Source of the DNA: an uncultured Collinsella sp.
GTDB taxonomy: Bacteria; Actinomycetota; Coriobacteriia; Coriobacteriales; Coriobacteriaceae
Reading direction: 5' to 3'
Assembly: GCA_900550195.1 (NCBI GenBank)
Contig: URRB01000001.1
Span: 124,001 to 188,000 of the forward strand
DNA length: 64,000 bases
The notes below the pieces were generated by a model. It had not been told where the DNA came from, ran no database searches, and saw only the letters and a program-made list of their open reading frames with translations. Below are positions 33,112 through 41,513 of this stretch, one piece after another. Made by a program: the position numbers and the translations under genes. How positions within the stretch are numbered: position 1 is the stretch's first letter; every line of letters starts with the position of its first letter.

Positions 33112-33146
33112 ATTGGTGCATCGGGGACAGGTTGCTCTGCACCAAT
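33112..33146. repeat. Hairpin repeat at the DUF2974 3' side
   Basis: ATTGGTGCA ... TGCACCAAT perfect 9-bp arms. The segment GGGGACAGGTTGCTCTGCACC is nearly repeated, in opposite orientation, at about 34330-34362 on the other side of the DUF2974 gene. Confidence 0.5.
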
Positions 33147-33148
33147 GG

Positions 33149-34309
33149 TTAGCGCAGGAACTCGGACTGCCATACCTCGAGCTGTTCTGTCAGGCTCTTA
33201 CCGCTAGAAGGCATGCTGAACTCGGGACGCTTGGGCAGCAGCGCACACTTAAGAATTGCCACGATGGTCTGAGAGACAAAGCGTCGCGTATCCTTGTCAA
33301 AGCCTTGCGCAGCCTGGAGCATCACGGGCAGGCTCTCGCGCAGATTCCCAGCGATATCCGCAAACCGCTCAGCACCCGTAGCCTCAAGCACGGAGAACAA
33401 CGCATCTACAAAACGCTCGCGCTCGTTAGGCGACACCGCAAGCAGCATCTCGCGAATGGAGCCATCAACGTATCGAGCACCGGCGGACAGGCGCTCACAG
33501 TACACGAAGTCGCGACCATCAACCACCCAGCTAAAGGGATTATGCTGAAGCAGGCTGAACTCGGTGCTCTCAACGATGGCATAGTCCTCCTGTGTCTCGA
33601 ACATCATGCCAAAGATCGACGACCGAGGTAGCGTCTTGTCGATTCGACCGGATAGATCGGCGAAGGCGTTGCCGCTCAGAAACTCCTCGACGAAGCCCGG
33701 GCCATCATGGGAATACGCCCTTTCGATTCGCTCACGGGCGACATCGGGGCACATCGCCGCACCGTACACCGCAAGGTTTCCACCCTTGGAATGACCTCCG
33801 CACAAAAGCGGCCCGTCAATCGCATCCGCCGCCTCGTCTACATAACGCGCCGCGGATTCCTGGGCCGGCACAGGACACCGGAACGCCATGTTAAAGTCCT
33901 CTTTCCAGCCCACAATCGTGCTGTCGGTCCCCCGGAAGGCAAGATAGCTAAACCCCGCCGGAAATCGGAACGTCATGGCCGCAAACTGCTCCGTTGTCTC
34001 GGCATCACTCACGCTACGATAGCCGCAAACACGAACGCCACGGTAGCGAGGGCTTGCTGCCACAGCCTCCAACAGGGCACGACTCCCCTCCGGATCCCAC
34101 AGGTCGCCAATCATGTCTTGGTAGCACTCGGCGCGCAGCAGCTCGCGTACGTCTAGGCCCTGCCAGTTCGTCAGCTCCGCCATATCACCCGGCAAACGCA
34201 AATAGGACAACCACGCAAAGACCAGGCTATCCACCGCGCAGAACGGCCGTTCCTCAAACGGATCAAACGCCGTCTGGGCATAGGTCAAAAAATTAGGCGA
34301 ATCCGACAT
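33149..34309 (-). CDS. DUF2974 (Mbeg1-like) alpha/beta hydrolase
   Basis: A 386-aa lipase-fold protein. The nucleophile elbow is GGHSKGGNLAVY near residue 195, and YLAFRGTDSTIVGWKEDFN lies ~30-50 residues before it. The N-terminus begins ...FDPFEERPFCAVDSLVFAWLSYL. This is the DUF2974 layout common in gut Firmicutes and Actinobacteria; substrate unknown and no signal peptide. The ATG at 34309 follows GGGAGGGCC. Confidence 0.82.
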   Translation of the reverse strand: MSDSPNFLTYAQTAFDPFEERPFCAVDSLVFAWLSYLRLPGDMAELTNWQGLDVRELLRAECYQDMIGDLWDPEGSRALLEAVAASPRYRGVRVCGYRSVSDAETTEQFAAMTFRFPAGFSYLAFRGTDSTIVGWKEDFNMAFRCPVPAQESAARYVDEAADAIDGPLLCGGHSKGGNLAVYGAAMCPDVARERIERAYSHDGPGFVEEFLSGNAFADLSGRIDKTLPRSSIFGMMFETQEDYAIVESTEFSLLQHNPFSWVVDGRDFVYCERLSAGARYVDGSIREMLLAVSPNERERFVDALFSVLEATGAERFADIAGNLRESLPVMLQAAQGFDKDTRRFVSQTIVAILKCALLPKRPEFSMPSSGKSLTEQLEVWQSEFLR

Positions 34310-34372
34310 GGCCCTCCCATCAACTATGGTGCATTGGGGTGGTGCAAAGTAACCTGACCCCCCTCGCACTAA

Positions 34373-34406
34373 AAAGGCGCCCGGACCGTGTGGCCCGGAC
34401 GCCTTT
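34373..34406 (-). terminator. Terminator of ldh
   Basis: AAAGGCGCCCGG (34373-34384) pairs with CCGGACGCCTTT (34395-34406), then a T-run on the minus strand. Confidence 0.8.
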
Positions 34407-34437
34407 CATTGTAGCCTGTTGCCCAAACGAGCCGAAT

Positions 34438-35388
34438 TTAGCAGGAGAAGTCGACGCTGTCGATGATGTCCTTGAGGGCCTTGGCGGAGGCGGTGAGCTC
34501 ATGCTGCTCGTCATCGTTCAGCGGCACGGGGACGCGGCAGACGACGCCGTCGCGGCCAACGACCGTCGGCATGGAGATGGCCAGATCGGACAGGCCATAC
34601 TCGCCCACCATGAGCGAGGAAACGGGCAGAACGGTCTGCTCATCACGCATAACAGCGGTGCAGATGCGCTTAACGGCCATGGCGACGCCGTAGTAGGTGG
34701 CGTGCTTCTTCTCGATGATGGTGTAGGCGGAGTTCTTAACGTCCTCGGCGATACGCTTCTCGGCAGCCTCGTGCTCCAGATGACCGTGAAGCTCGCAGAA
34801 GGTGTTCAGCGGAACGCCAGCAACCTGAGCGCTGGACCAAGCGACAAACTCGGAGTCGCCGTGCTCGCCCATGACATAGGCCTGGACATCGCGCGGGTCA
34901 ACCTCGACGTGGGCACCAAGCATCTGCTGCAGACGGCCAGTGTCGAGCACGGTACCGGAGCCGATGACATGGCCCTCGGGCAGGCCGGACATCTTGATGG
35001 CAGCATAGGTCAGAACATCAACCGGGTTGGAGACGATTAGCAGAATGCCGTCGAAGCCGGACTTCTTAATCTCGGGGATAATGGACTTAAAGATGTTAAC
35101 GTTCTTGTTGACCAGGTCCAGGCGGGTCTCACCGGGCTTCTGGGCAGCGCCAGCGGTGACGACGATCATGGCGGCGTCGGCGACATCGGAATAATCGCCG
35201 GCGTAGATCTTCATCGGCTCGGCAAACGTCATGCCGTGCGCGATATCCAGAGCCTCACCCTCGGCGCGGTTCTTGTCCACGTCGATGAGGACCATCTCGG
35301 AGAACAGACCGCTCTGCATCAGAGCGAACGCCGAAGACGAACCGACGAAGCCGCAGCCGACAATAGCGACCTTCTTCTCGTTAACCAT
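34438..35388 (-). CDS. ldh: L-lactate dehydrogenase
   Basis: Reduces pyruvate to L-lactate with NADH. The 316 aa show the Rossmann motif VAIVGCGFVGSSSAFAL, a substrate-loop AAQKPGETRLDLV (Gln before the Lys/Pro loop, as in lactate and not malate dehydrogenases), NPVDVLTYA and the catalytic GEHGDSE histidine. The ATG at 35388 follows GGGAGTTTCTA. A hairpin at 35417-35445 (AAGCCGC.../...GCGGCTT) lies in its leader and may be the end of the aminotransferase transcript. Confidence 0.94.
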   Translation of the reverse strand: MVNEKKVAIVGCGFVGSSSAFALMQSGLFSEMVLIDVDKNRAEGEALDIAHGMTFAEPMKIYAGDYSDVADAAMIVVTAGAAQKPGETRLDLVNKNVNIFKSIIPEIKKSGFDGILLIVSNPVDVLTYAAIKMSGLPEGHVIGSGTVLDTGRLQQMLGAHVEVDPRDVQAYVMGEHGDSEFVAWSSAQVAGVPLNTFCELHGHLEHEAAEKRIAEDVKNSAYTIIEKKHATYYGVAMAVKRICTAVMRDEQTVLPVSSLMVGEYGLSDLAISMPTVVGRDGVVCRVPVPLNDDEQHELTASAKALKDIIDSVDFSC

Positions 35389-35416
35389 TAGAAACTCCCA
35401 TCTCTCTCCACAAACA

Positions 35417-35445
35417 AGCCGCCCGGGAACGACCCGAGCGGCTTG
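35417..35445 (-). terminator. Hairpin between the aminotransferase and ldh
   Basis: AAGCCGC...GCGGCTT with extended partial pairing of CCGGG/CCCGA. It could end the aminotransferase transcript or form part of the ldh leader. On the minus strand it is followed by TTGTTTG. Confidence 0.45.
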
Positions 35446-35589
35446 CCGTAATCCCAATACATCCAATCGGGACTTTGATTATGCTCCTATTCGCAGCCAA
35501 AAATCGACCGTTTACCGAAATTGTTTGCAGAATTCGTAAAATAACTGCACGAAATCGGTTTCGAGCTATTGACGAGTCGAAATAGGTTT

Positions 35590-36753
35590 CTAATACAGGC
35601 CCGCCTCGCGAATGGCCTCGACAGCCAAAGCGATCTGATCGGGCGGCAGGACCAGCGCCATGCGCACGTGCCCCTCGCCCGAAGGGCCAAAGCTCGCGCC
35701 CGGCGTCACCACAACGCCGGCCTTCTCCATGAGCTCCTCGCAAAACGCCATGGAATCGGTGCGACCACCGGGAAGCTTGGCCCACACAAACATAGAGCCA
35801 TGCGCGTTGGGACGCTCCCAGCCCAGGCCCTCAAGACCGTCGCACAGGGCATCGCGGCGTTCCTGGTACTTCAGACGCTGCGCCTCGACCTCATCGCGCG
35901 GACCGTTCAGGCACGCGATGGCGGCCTTCTGAATCGGGAAGAACATACCAAAGTCGATCTGGCCGCGCAGCTTGGCAAAGGCAGAGACCACATCCTCGCG
36001 ACCGACCAAAAAGCCGATGCGGGCACCGGTGACGTTAAACGACTTGGAGAGCGAGAAGAACTCAACGCCCACCTCGAGCGCGCCGGGATACTGCAAGAAG
36101 CTGCCGCCGGGCTCGCCGTCAAACACGATGTCGGAGTACGCGTTATCATGGACGATCAACAGATCATGCTCGCGGGCAAAGGCGATAATCTCCTCGTAGA
36201 CCTCGGGCGTGCCCACCGAGCCGACCGGGTTCGCGGGCAGCGACACGATCATGTACTTGGCACGATCGGCAACCTCGGGATCGATACCCGCCACATAGGG
36301 CAGGTAATTGTGCTCGGCAACCAGCGGATAGTATTCGAGCTTGGCATCGGCGATCTTGGCACCCGCCTCAAAGACCGGGTAGCACGGATCGGGAACCAAA
36401 ATGGTGTCACCCGGATCGAGCAGGGCAAGGCCCAAATGGCCCACCCCCTCCTGCGTGCCGTTGCACGACTGCACCATAGACGGCGTAATGCCCGAAACGC
36501 CAAAGCGACGCTCATAGTAATCGCACACGGCCTGCTTGAGTTCGGGCAGGTCGCGCAGGGCATACTTCCACATCTCGGGATCTTGGGCTGCCTGCGTGAG
36601 CGCCTCGACCACATGGTCGTACGGCTTAAAGTCGGGCGTGCCCACGCTCATGTTGTAAATGGTCTTGCCCTGAGCCTTCAGCGCGAGAAGCTTGTTGTTG
36701 AGCGAGGCGAAGACCTCCGCGCCAAAGCGGTCGAGACGCTGCGATGCCTGCAT
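35590..36753 (-). CDS. Class I/II aminotransferase (possible N-acetyl-DAP aminotransferase)
   Basis: A fold-type I PLP aminotransferase of 387 aa. It has MSVGTPDFKP near the N-terminus, NGTQEGVG for phosphate binding, LPANPVG, HDNAYSDIVFDG and the PLP lysine in SLSKSFNVTGARIG near residue 230. It resembles aspartate/LL-DAP/methionine-type aminotransferases. DapH in this genome requires an aminotransferase for N-acetyl-L-2-amino-6-oxopimelate; this gene is a candidate by family, not by linkage. The ATG at 36753 follows CGAAAGGTGGCACC and lies only 18 nt after a terminator. Confidence 0.83.
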   Translation of the reverse strand: MQASQRLDRFGAEVFASLNNKLLALKAQGKTIYNMSVGTPDFKPYDHVVEALTQAAQDPEMWKYALRDLPELKQAVCDYYERRFGVSGITPSMVQSCNGTQEGVGHLGLALLDPGDTILVPDPCYPVFEAGAKIADAKLEYYPLVAEHNYLPYVAGIDPEVADRAKYMIVSLPANPVGSVGTPEVYEEIIAFAREHDLLIVHDNAYSDIVFDGEPGGSFLQYPGALEVGVEFFSLSKSFNVTGARIGFLVGREDVVSAFAKLRGQIDFGMFFPIQKAAIACLNGPRDEVEAQRLKYQERRDALCDGLEGLGWERPNAHGSMFVWAKLPGGRTDSMAFCEELMEKAGVVVTPGASFGPSGEGHVRMALVLPPDQIALAVEAIREAGLY

Positions 36754-36770
36754 GGTGCCACCTTTCGATA

Positions 36771-36803
36771 TAAAAAACGCGGCGCTCCGACAAGAGCGCC
36801 GCG
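36771..36803 (-). terminator. Terminator immediately upstream of the aminotransferase ribosome site
   Basis: CGCGGCGCTC (36778-36787) pairs perfectly with GAGCGCCGCG (36794-36803), followed on the minus strand by TTTTTTATA. The T-run is ~10 nt from the ribosome site, leaving no space for a promoter behind it. Confidence 0.8.
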
Positions 36804-36871
36804 CGATACGGGCCATCAGATTGCAAAAGTGTAACGCTTGCAACCCCCGTATTGGTTCAATTTAGCCAACC

Positions 36872-38872
36872 TTAGTCAACTGGATTGAGCGCGTCGATCT
36901 GCGCAAGCCACAGACGCGAGCTAGCGTCACTCGGCATACGCCAATCGCCGCGCGGGCTGAGCGTCACCGAACCCACCTTGGGACCATCGGGCAGGCAGCT
37001 GCGCTTAAACTGCTGGGCAAAGAAGCGACGGTAGAACGTACGTAGCCACGTGTGGACGGTCTTGGCGTCGTAGACGCCCTCGAAGCTCTTGAGCGCCATG
37101 CGGTAGATCTTGCCCGGCTCAAAGCCAAAACGCAGCAGGTAGTAGAGGAAGTAGTCGTGCAGCTCATACGGGCCCACCAAATCCTCGGTCTTCTGCGCAA
37201 TCTCGCCGTCGCCCGTGGGCGGCAGAAGCTCGGGGGACACCGGCGTATCGAGGATGTCGAGCAGCGTCTCGGCAATACGCCCGCCAAACACATCGGCCGC
37301 ATAGCGCACCAGATGGCGCACAAGCGTCTTAGGCACGCTCGCGTTGACGGCGTACATGCTCATGTGGTCGCCGTTATAGGTAGCCCAGCCGAGCGCCAGC
37401 TCCGACAGGTCGCCCGTGCCGATGACAAAACCGCCAGCCTGGTTGGCCAGATCCATCAGAATCTGCGTACGCTCGCGCGCCTGGCTGTTCTCGTAGGTCA
37501 CGTCCTGCACGGCCGGATCATGCTCGATATCCTTAAAGTGCTGTTCCACGGCAGCATGGATTGAGACCTCGCGGAAGCTCACACCCAAGTCACGAGCGAG
37601 CGACTCGGCATTGGACTTAGTGCGGTGCGTCGTGCCAAAGCCGGGCATGGAAACCGCCGTGATACCCGTGCGCGACAGCCCCAGTGCATCGAAGGCACGC
37701 ACGGTCACAAGCAGTGCCAGCGTGGAGTCCAAGCCGCCCGAAAGGCCGATGACCGCAGCCTTGGTACCCGTATGGGCGAGGCGGGTCTTGAGGCCCGCAG
37801 TCTGCAGGTCGAGGATGGTCTCGCAGCGCTCGGCCAGGTCGCCGTGGTCGGCCGGCACAAAGGGCGCGCGCGGGAAAACGCGGTCGATATCGCAGGCATC
37901 GCGCAAGACAGGTTCTTCGGCCAGCACGCCCTCAAACGAAAACTCAATGGTCGTGGCCTCCGGCGCATCGTCCGCGCGCGTCCACGTCGTCGAGCGACGG
38001 CGCTCGGCAACCAGGCGGTCAAGGTCAACGTCGGCGATGGCCATATCGCAGGTAAGCAGTTTGGTCGCGGCGAGCTTGGAGCCGTTTTCGTAGACGAGGT
38101 TCTCGCCCGCAAAGACCATGTCGGTCGTGGACTCGCCCTCGCTCGCGTCCGCGTAGGCATAGGCGCAGTACAGGCGCGCGCTCTGGTTGGAAATGAGGCT
38201 GCGGCGGTAATCCGCCTTACCGATAATCTCGTCCGAAGCCGACGGATTGAGGATCACCGTCGCACCGGCAAGCGCCATCTCGGTCGAAGGGGGCGCCGGC
38301 ACCCACAGGTCCTCGCAGACCTCAACGCCCAGCACCATATCCTCGGCACCCTCATCACAGCAGCGGTAGACAAGTCCCGAACCCAGCGGAACCGGACCCT
38401 GACCGGCAAACTCGACCCACACGGGATCTGCGGGCGCCGGAGCAAACCAGCGGCGCTCGTAGAACTCGCCATAGTTGGGCAGATACTTCTTGGCCGTGAG
38501 GCCCAAAAGCTCGCCCGCACAGCACACGGCGGCACAGTTGTAAATATTCTCGGCAACTGCAACGGGAAGACCGATGGTAAAGACAATCGGCAGCTCACGG
38601 GTTTCATCGAGAACATGTGCCAGCGCGGTCTCGCAGGCATGCAGCAGCGTGCGGTTATGGAACAGGTCGGCCGCGGTATAGCCGGTCAGGTTAAACTCGG
38701 GCAACACCAGCGCGCGAACGCCGCGCTCGGTAGCCTCGCGAACAGCCGCCAGCGCAACCTCGGCATTGCCCTCGACATCGGCCACGCGAATCTGCGGCGA
38801 AGCCGCCGCCACACGCAAAAAGCCATCGTTCTTATTAGCCGAAACGCAGCATTGCCTAGTTGATCTGGACAC
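36872..38872 (-). CDS. nadE: Glutamine-dependent NAD+ synthetase
   Basis: Converts deamido-NAD to NAD+ with ammonia drawn from glutamine. A 666-aa two-domain enzyme. The N-terminal carbon-nitrogen hydrolase domain has the Glu-Lys-Cys triad: LPEF Glu59, TAKKYLP Lys128 and VEVCEDLW Cys185. The C-terminal synthetase domain has the PP-loop GLSGGLDSTLALL and TGDLSELALGW. The GTG at 38872 is supported by AAGGGG upstream. Followed by a strong terminator. Confidence 0.95.
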   Translation of the reverse strand: MSRSTRQCCVSANKNDGFLRVAAASPQIRVADVEGNAEVALAAVREATERGVRALVLPEFNLTGYTAADLFHNRTLLHACETALAHVLDETRELPIVFTIGLPVAVAENIYNCAAVCCAGELLGLTAKKYLPNYGEFYERRWFAPAPADPVWVEFAGQGPVPLGSGLVYRCCDEGAEDMVLGVEVCEDLWVPAPPSTEMALAGATVILNPSASDEIIGKADYRRSLISNQSARLYCAYAYADASEGESTTDMVFAGENLVYENGSKLAATKLLTCDMAIADVDLDRLVAERRRSTTWTRADDAPEATTIEFSFEGVLAEEPVLRDACDIDRVFPRAPFVPADHGDLAERCETILDLQTAGLKTRLAHTGTKAAVIGLSGGLDSTLALLVTVRAFDALGLSRTGITAVSMPGFGTTHRTKSNAESLARDLGVSFREVSIHAAVEQHFKDIEHDPAVQDVTYENSQARERTQILMDLANQAGGFVIGTGDLSELALGWATYNGDHMSMYAVNASVPKTLVRHLVRYAADVFGGRIAETLLDILDTPVSPELLPPTGDGEIAQKTEDLVGPYELHDYFLYYLLRFGFEPGKIYRMALKSFEGVYDAKTVHTWLRTFYRRFFAQQFKRSCLPDGPKVGSVTLSPRGDWRMPSDASSRLWLAQIDALNPVD

Positions 38873-39005
38873 TGGAGGCCCCTTCTACCCTGAGATTCAG
38901 TCTAACGGACGTTCACATATCTCTAACTAGCCAAAGCAACCTCCCAGTTTACTGAGAGGCCAACCTGTGCTAGGAGCATGTATTTCAATAATATCTTTAA
39001 TTAAA

Positions 39006-39036
39006 AAAGGAGAAATCGATAATCGACTTCTCCTTT
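39006..39036 (-). terminator. Terminator of the radical SAM/peptide cluster
   Basis: AAAGGAGAA (39006-39014) pairs with TTCTCCTTT (39028-39036), followed on the minus strand by TTTTTTAATTA, just beyond the 36-aa peptide gene. Confidence 0.85.
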
Positions 39037-39060
39037 AAGCGAGGCGAGTAAATTCCGAAA

Positions 39061-39171
39061 CTAATGGCAGAATTTATCCATGTAGTCCTCAAAGTCGAAC
39101 ACTTCTACCACGACGCCCTCTTCCTGAAACTCTTTCAGTTGCTCCAAGAGATCTTTATTAATAACGTCCAT
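39061..39171 (-). CDS. 36-aa candidate precursor peptide
   Basis: A short gene directly after the radical SAM gene. The ATG at 39171 has AGAGGAGG 8 nt upstream, one of the strongest ribosome sites in the window, overlapping the radical SAM stop codon. The peptide has a Lys/Glu/Leu amphipathic first half (KDLLEQLKEFQEEG), a short hydrophobic VVVEV and an acidic-aromatic tail FDFEDYMDKFCH ending in Cys-His. No family recognised. Its size, expression signal, terminator behind it and neighbours fit a substrate of the radical SAM enzyme; this is inference. Confidence 0.65.
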   Translation of the reverse strand: MDVINKDLLEQLKEFQEEGVVVEVFDFEDYMDKFCH

Positions 39172-39184
39172 GCAGAAACCTCCT

Positions 39185-41506
39185 CTATCTAATCAACTGT
39201 AGTATATCTGCTTTCATGCAATTATCAACCAACTTGTTTAATTGCTCCTCGTTTGCCGATAGTCCCTCTTTTTTCAAAATGTCGCGCACCTCGTTCTTAG
39301 TAATCGGCTTTTCAAACAACGAAAGCAAAGCGAACGAAAAATCATTAACCGCACACATTCTATGGGTGGCACAACTCAGCAGTACTCTTAACCCCTCTTT
39401 TGAGCGTCCGACTTCTTTCACAAACGAACTTTTAACCAATTGAAAACCATTATCGTGCATTACATAATCGGCATCGATATTTGTATTCAGCAATCCATAA
39501 TGCAACAGTTCTTCTATCGTCCTTGTCAGCTCGAGGTCGCCTTGATCAAGGATAAGAGAAATGCTACAATCGGCCTCCAATAAACGGGCCAACTTAAGGT
39601 ATACCAACTGGGAAACAGCATAGACATGATGGTATTCAGAATTATAGATGTAGGCAAATGGCTCAACGAGCACGACAGAGGTCTTGGAATCCAGCCAGAT
39701 TCGATCAGCTGGATTTAGACTAGTTAGCCGTCGCTTTACTTTGGTCAAATGTCCCTTATACCTGACAGCGTGAATAGAATCTAGGATCCAGGTCACCTCT
39801 GAAATATGAAGCCGCTGGGGCAAGTCAATTGTGTCGCTACCGTTTATGACCTCTTGCATATAAAAATCAATATGATGCTCATCAGATAAGGATTTTGCTT
39901 CATTTAAAGTTAAACCAGTGCCTGAAACATAATCCACTTCGAGGCGCAAATCCTCATATTGGGACTTCGGCATTACAGAGACACCATACTTATCGGGATG
40001 ATTCCAAACATCCGACCCCATAACGAGACCAAAATTCGTAAATCCTCTCGTGGAATATGGAACACCACATACCTGTTTTGAATAATTCAAAACATTCTCT
40101 GTATAAGCTAAGGTGTTCAGAGCCTCTTCTTTAGTTTCGGTCGGAAAGCCAATCATAAAGAATAGATGAACAGGAATACCCGCATTGAGACAATCATGGA
40201 TATTGCGATCAATCCAATCAACTCTCGTGTTCTTCTTCATTAGATCAAGAACTCTTTGGTTGTATGACTCGAGGCCAAACTGAATCTGCCTACATCCACT
40301 TTGGTATATCTTGTTGAAAACGTCTGTACTTAGGGTTGGAGAGAACCTCGTTTCTCCATGCCAGAAAAACGTTTTTCCCGATGCGTTTATTTCATCAGCG
40401 AGTTGCTCCATTCTTTTGCCTTCGAATGTTTCATCCACAAAAGAGAAAACTCTCGTGCCGTATTTTTCATTTAACCGACACATTATTTCAAATACTCTCG
40501 ATATAGGCATCTTTCGGTAACAACCACCGGTAGCACCGGGAATGGTGCAGAAGGCGCAATGATTAAAACACTGCCTAGAGGAATAAACCGGCAATATTAA
40601 CTCAGGCATGAAGTATTTAGAAAGGGCGAAGCCATCGAAATCGGGAACCGTATCGTTGATAAATGTTTGCTCAATCCGATGGTTTTTATATATCTTCCCA
40701 CCTTTAGCATGGCAAAGGTTTGGAACACAGTCGAGATTGTCATCACCAGAGTCAAGAGCCTCAAGAAGACGTGCAAGCGGCTCTTCGCCGTCATACATCA
40801 TTATCGAATCAATGTATTCAAAAAAGGGATGCCATTCTTTCATGCAGTCATCTGCTAAACGAGTAATGTAATTGCCGCCCAATGAGACGTGTTTAACAGA
40901 TGGACATTCTTCTTTAATCAGTTTCGCTAACGTAACTGCAGAAATCAATTGGAAACAGCCGCTCACCGAAATCCCAATAAACTCGATTTTTTCCCTCTGA
41001 ATACGCTTAAGAAAGGCAGTTTCATAGAAGGAAATAAACGGATTATGCAAGGTATCCGCAAGCGATTTCATTATTTCTGGTGTCGAATAATAATCATAGG
41101 GCAGATCTATGGAGTTGAACGTGTATTTAACTCCATATGAGACGTGATTTATGATATAGAGTGCATTTCTAAAAATGTTTTCAGCATATTGTCTTTCTTT
41201 TAGATTAAAGTATCTCTTCGATCTGAAAATATCTTTTGCCTCGTCAACATTAAGTGCTGACTTTTGTATCAACTCGATTGTTAATTGAACATTCGAACTA
41301 AACGAATCCTTTGATTCCCGATACCTTTTACAGCACTCTTCGACATGTCTAAAAGATAGGAGGTCATCGTAAAATTCCACGTTTAAGTCAACGATGTCAA
41401 CTTTATATTGTTCAACCTCTTGAAGATATGACTTCAAAACAGGCAAGGCAAGATACGGCCCCACTGGACTCCATCCTGGGGGAAATACTAAAAGCGTTTT
41501 AGGCAT
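39185..41506 (-). CDS. B12-binding-type radical SAM enzyme
   Basis: A 773-aa protein. An N-terminal cobalamin-binding-like region opens with LLVFPPGWSPVGPYLALP and later has ISVSGCFQLI, SLGGNYITR and YDGEEPL (residues ~170-245). The radical SAM domain has CxxxCxxC at Cys313, Cys317 and Cys320 (CFNHCAFC), then FVDETFEG, HGETRFSP, QFGLESYNQ and FFMIGFPTETKEEA. The last ~150 residues contain two stretches (about 630-690 and 720-773) that read like PqqD-type winged helices (SFALLSLFEKPITKNEVRDIL in part), which in RiPP enzymes bind precursor peptides. AT-rich codon use. Starts 7 nt after the MFS gene. Confidence 0.87.
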   Translation of the reverse strand: MPKTLLVFPPGWSPVGPYLALPVLKSYLQEVEQYKVDIVDLNVEFYDDLLSFRHVEECCKRYRESKDSFSSNVQLTIELIQKSALNVDEAKDIFRSKRYFNLKERQYAENIFRNALYIINHVSYGVKYTFNSIDLPYDYYSTPEIMKSLADTLHNPFISFYETAFLKRIQREKIEFIGISVSGCFQLISAVTLAKLIKEECPSVKHVSLGGNYITRLADDCMKEWHPFFEYIDSIMMYDGEEPLARLLEALDSGDDNLDCVPNLCHAKGGKIYKNHRIEQTFINDTVPDFDGFALSKYFMPELILPVYSSRQCFNHCAFCTIPGATGGCYRKMPISRVFEIMCRLNEKYGTRVFSFVDETFEGKRMEQLADEINASGKTFFWHGETRFSPTLSTDVFNKIYQSGCRQIQFGLESYNQRVLDLMKKNTRVDWIDRNIHDCLNAGIPVHLFFMIGFPTETKEEALNTLAYTENVLNYSKQVCGVPYSTRGFTNFGLVMGSDVWNHPDKYGVSVMPKSQYEDLRLEVDYVSGTGLTLNEAKSLSDEHHIDFYMQEVINGSDTIDLPQRLHISEVTWILDSIHAVRYKGHLTKVKRRLTSLNPADRIWLDSKTSVVLVEPFAYIYNSEYHHVYAVSQLVYLKLARLLEADCSISLILDQGDLELTRTIEELLHYGLLNTNIDADYVMHDNGFQLVKSSFVKEVGRSKEGLRVLLSCATHRMCAVNDFSFALLSLFEKPITKNEVRDILKKEGLSANEEQLNKLVDNCMKADILQLIR

Positions 41507-41513
41507 ATCAACG

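Noticed and set aside
35470..35590. Rex- or CRP-type operator upstream of ldh
   Set aside because: Short inverted repeats (for example CGAAATCGGTTTCG) are present, but none matches the TTGTGAA-N4-TTCACAA or TGTGA-N6-TCACA patterns well.
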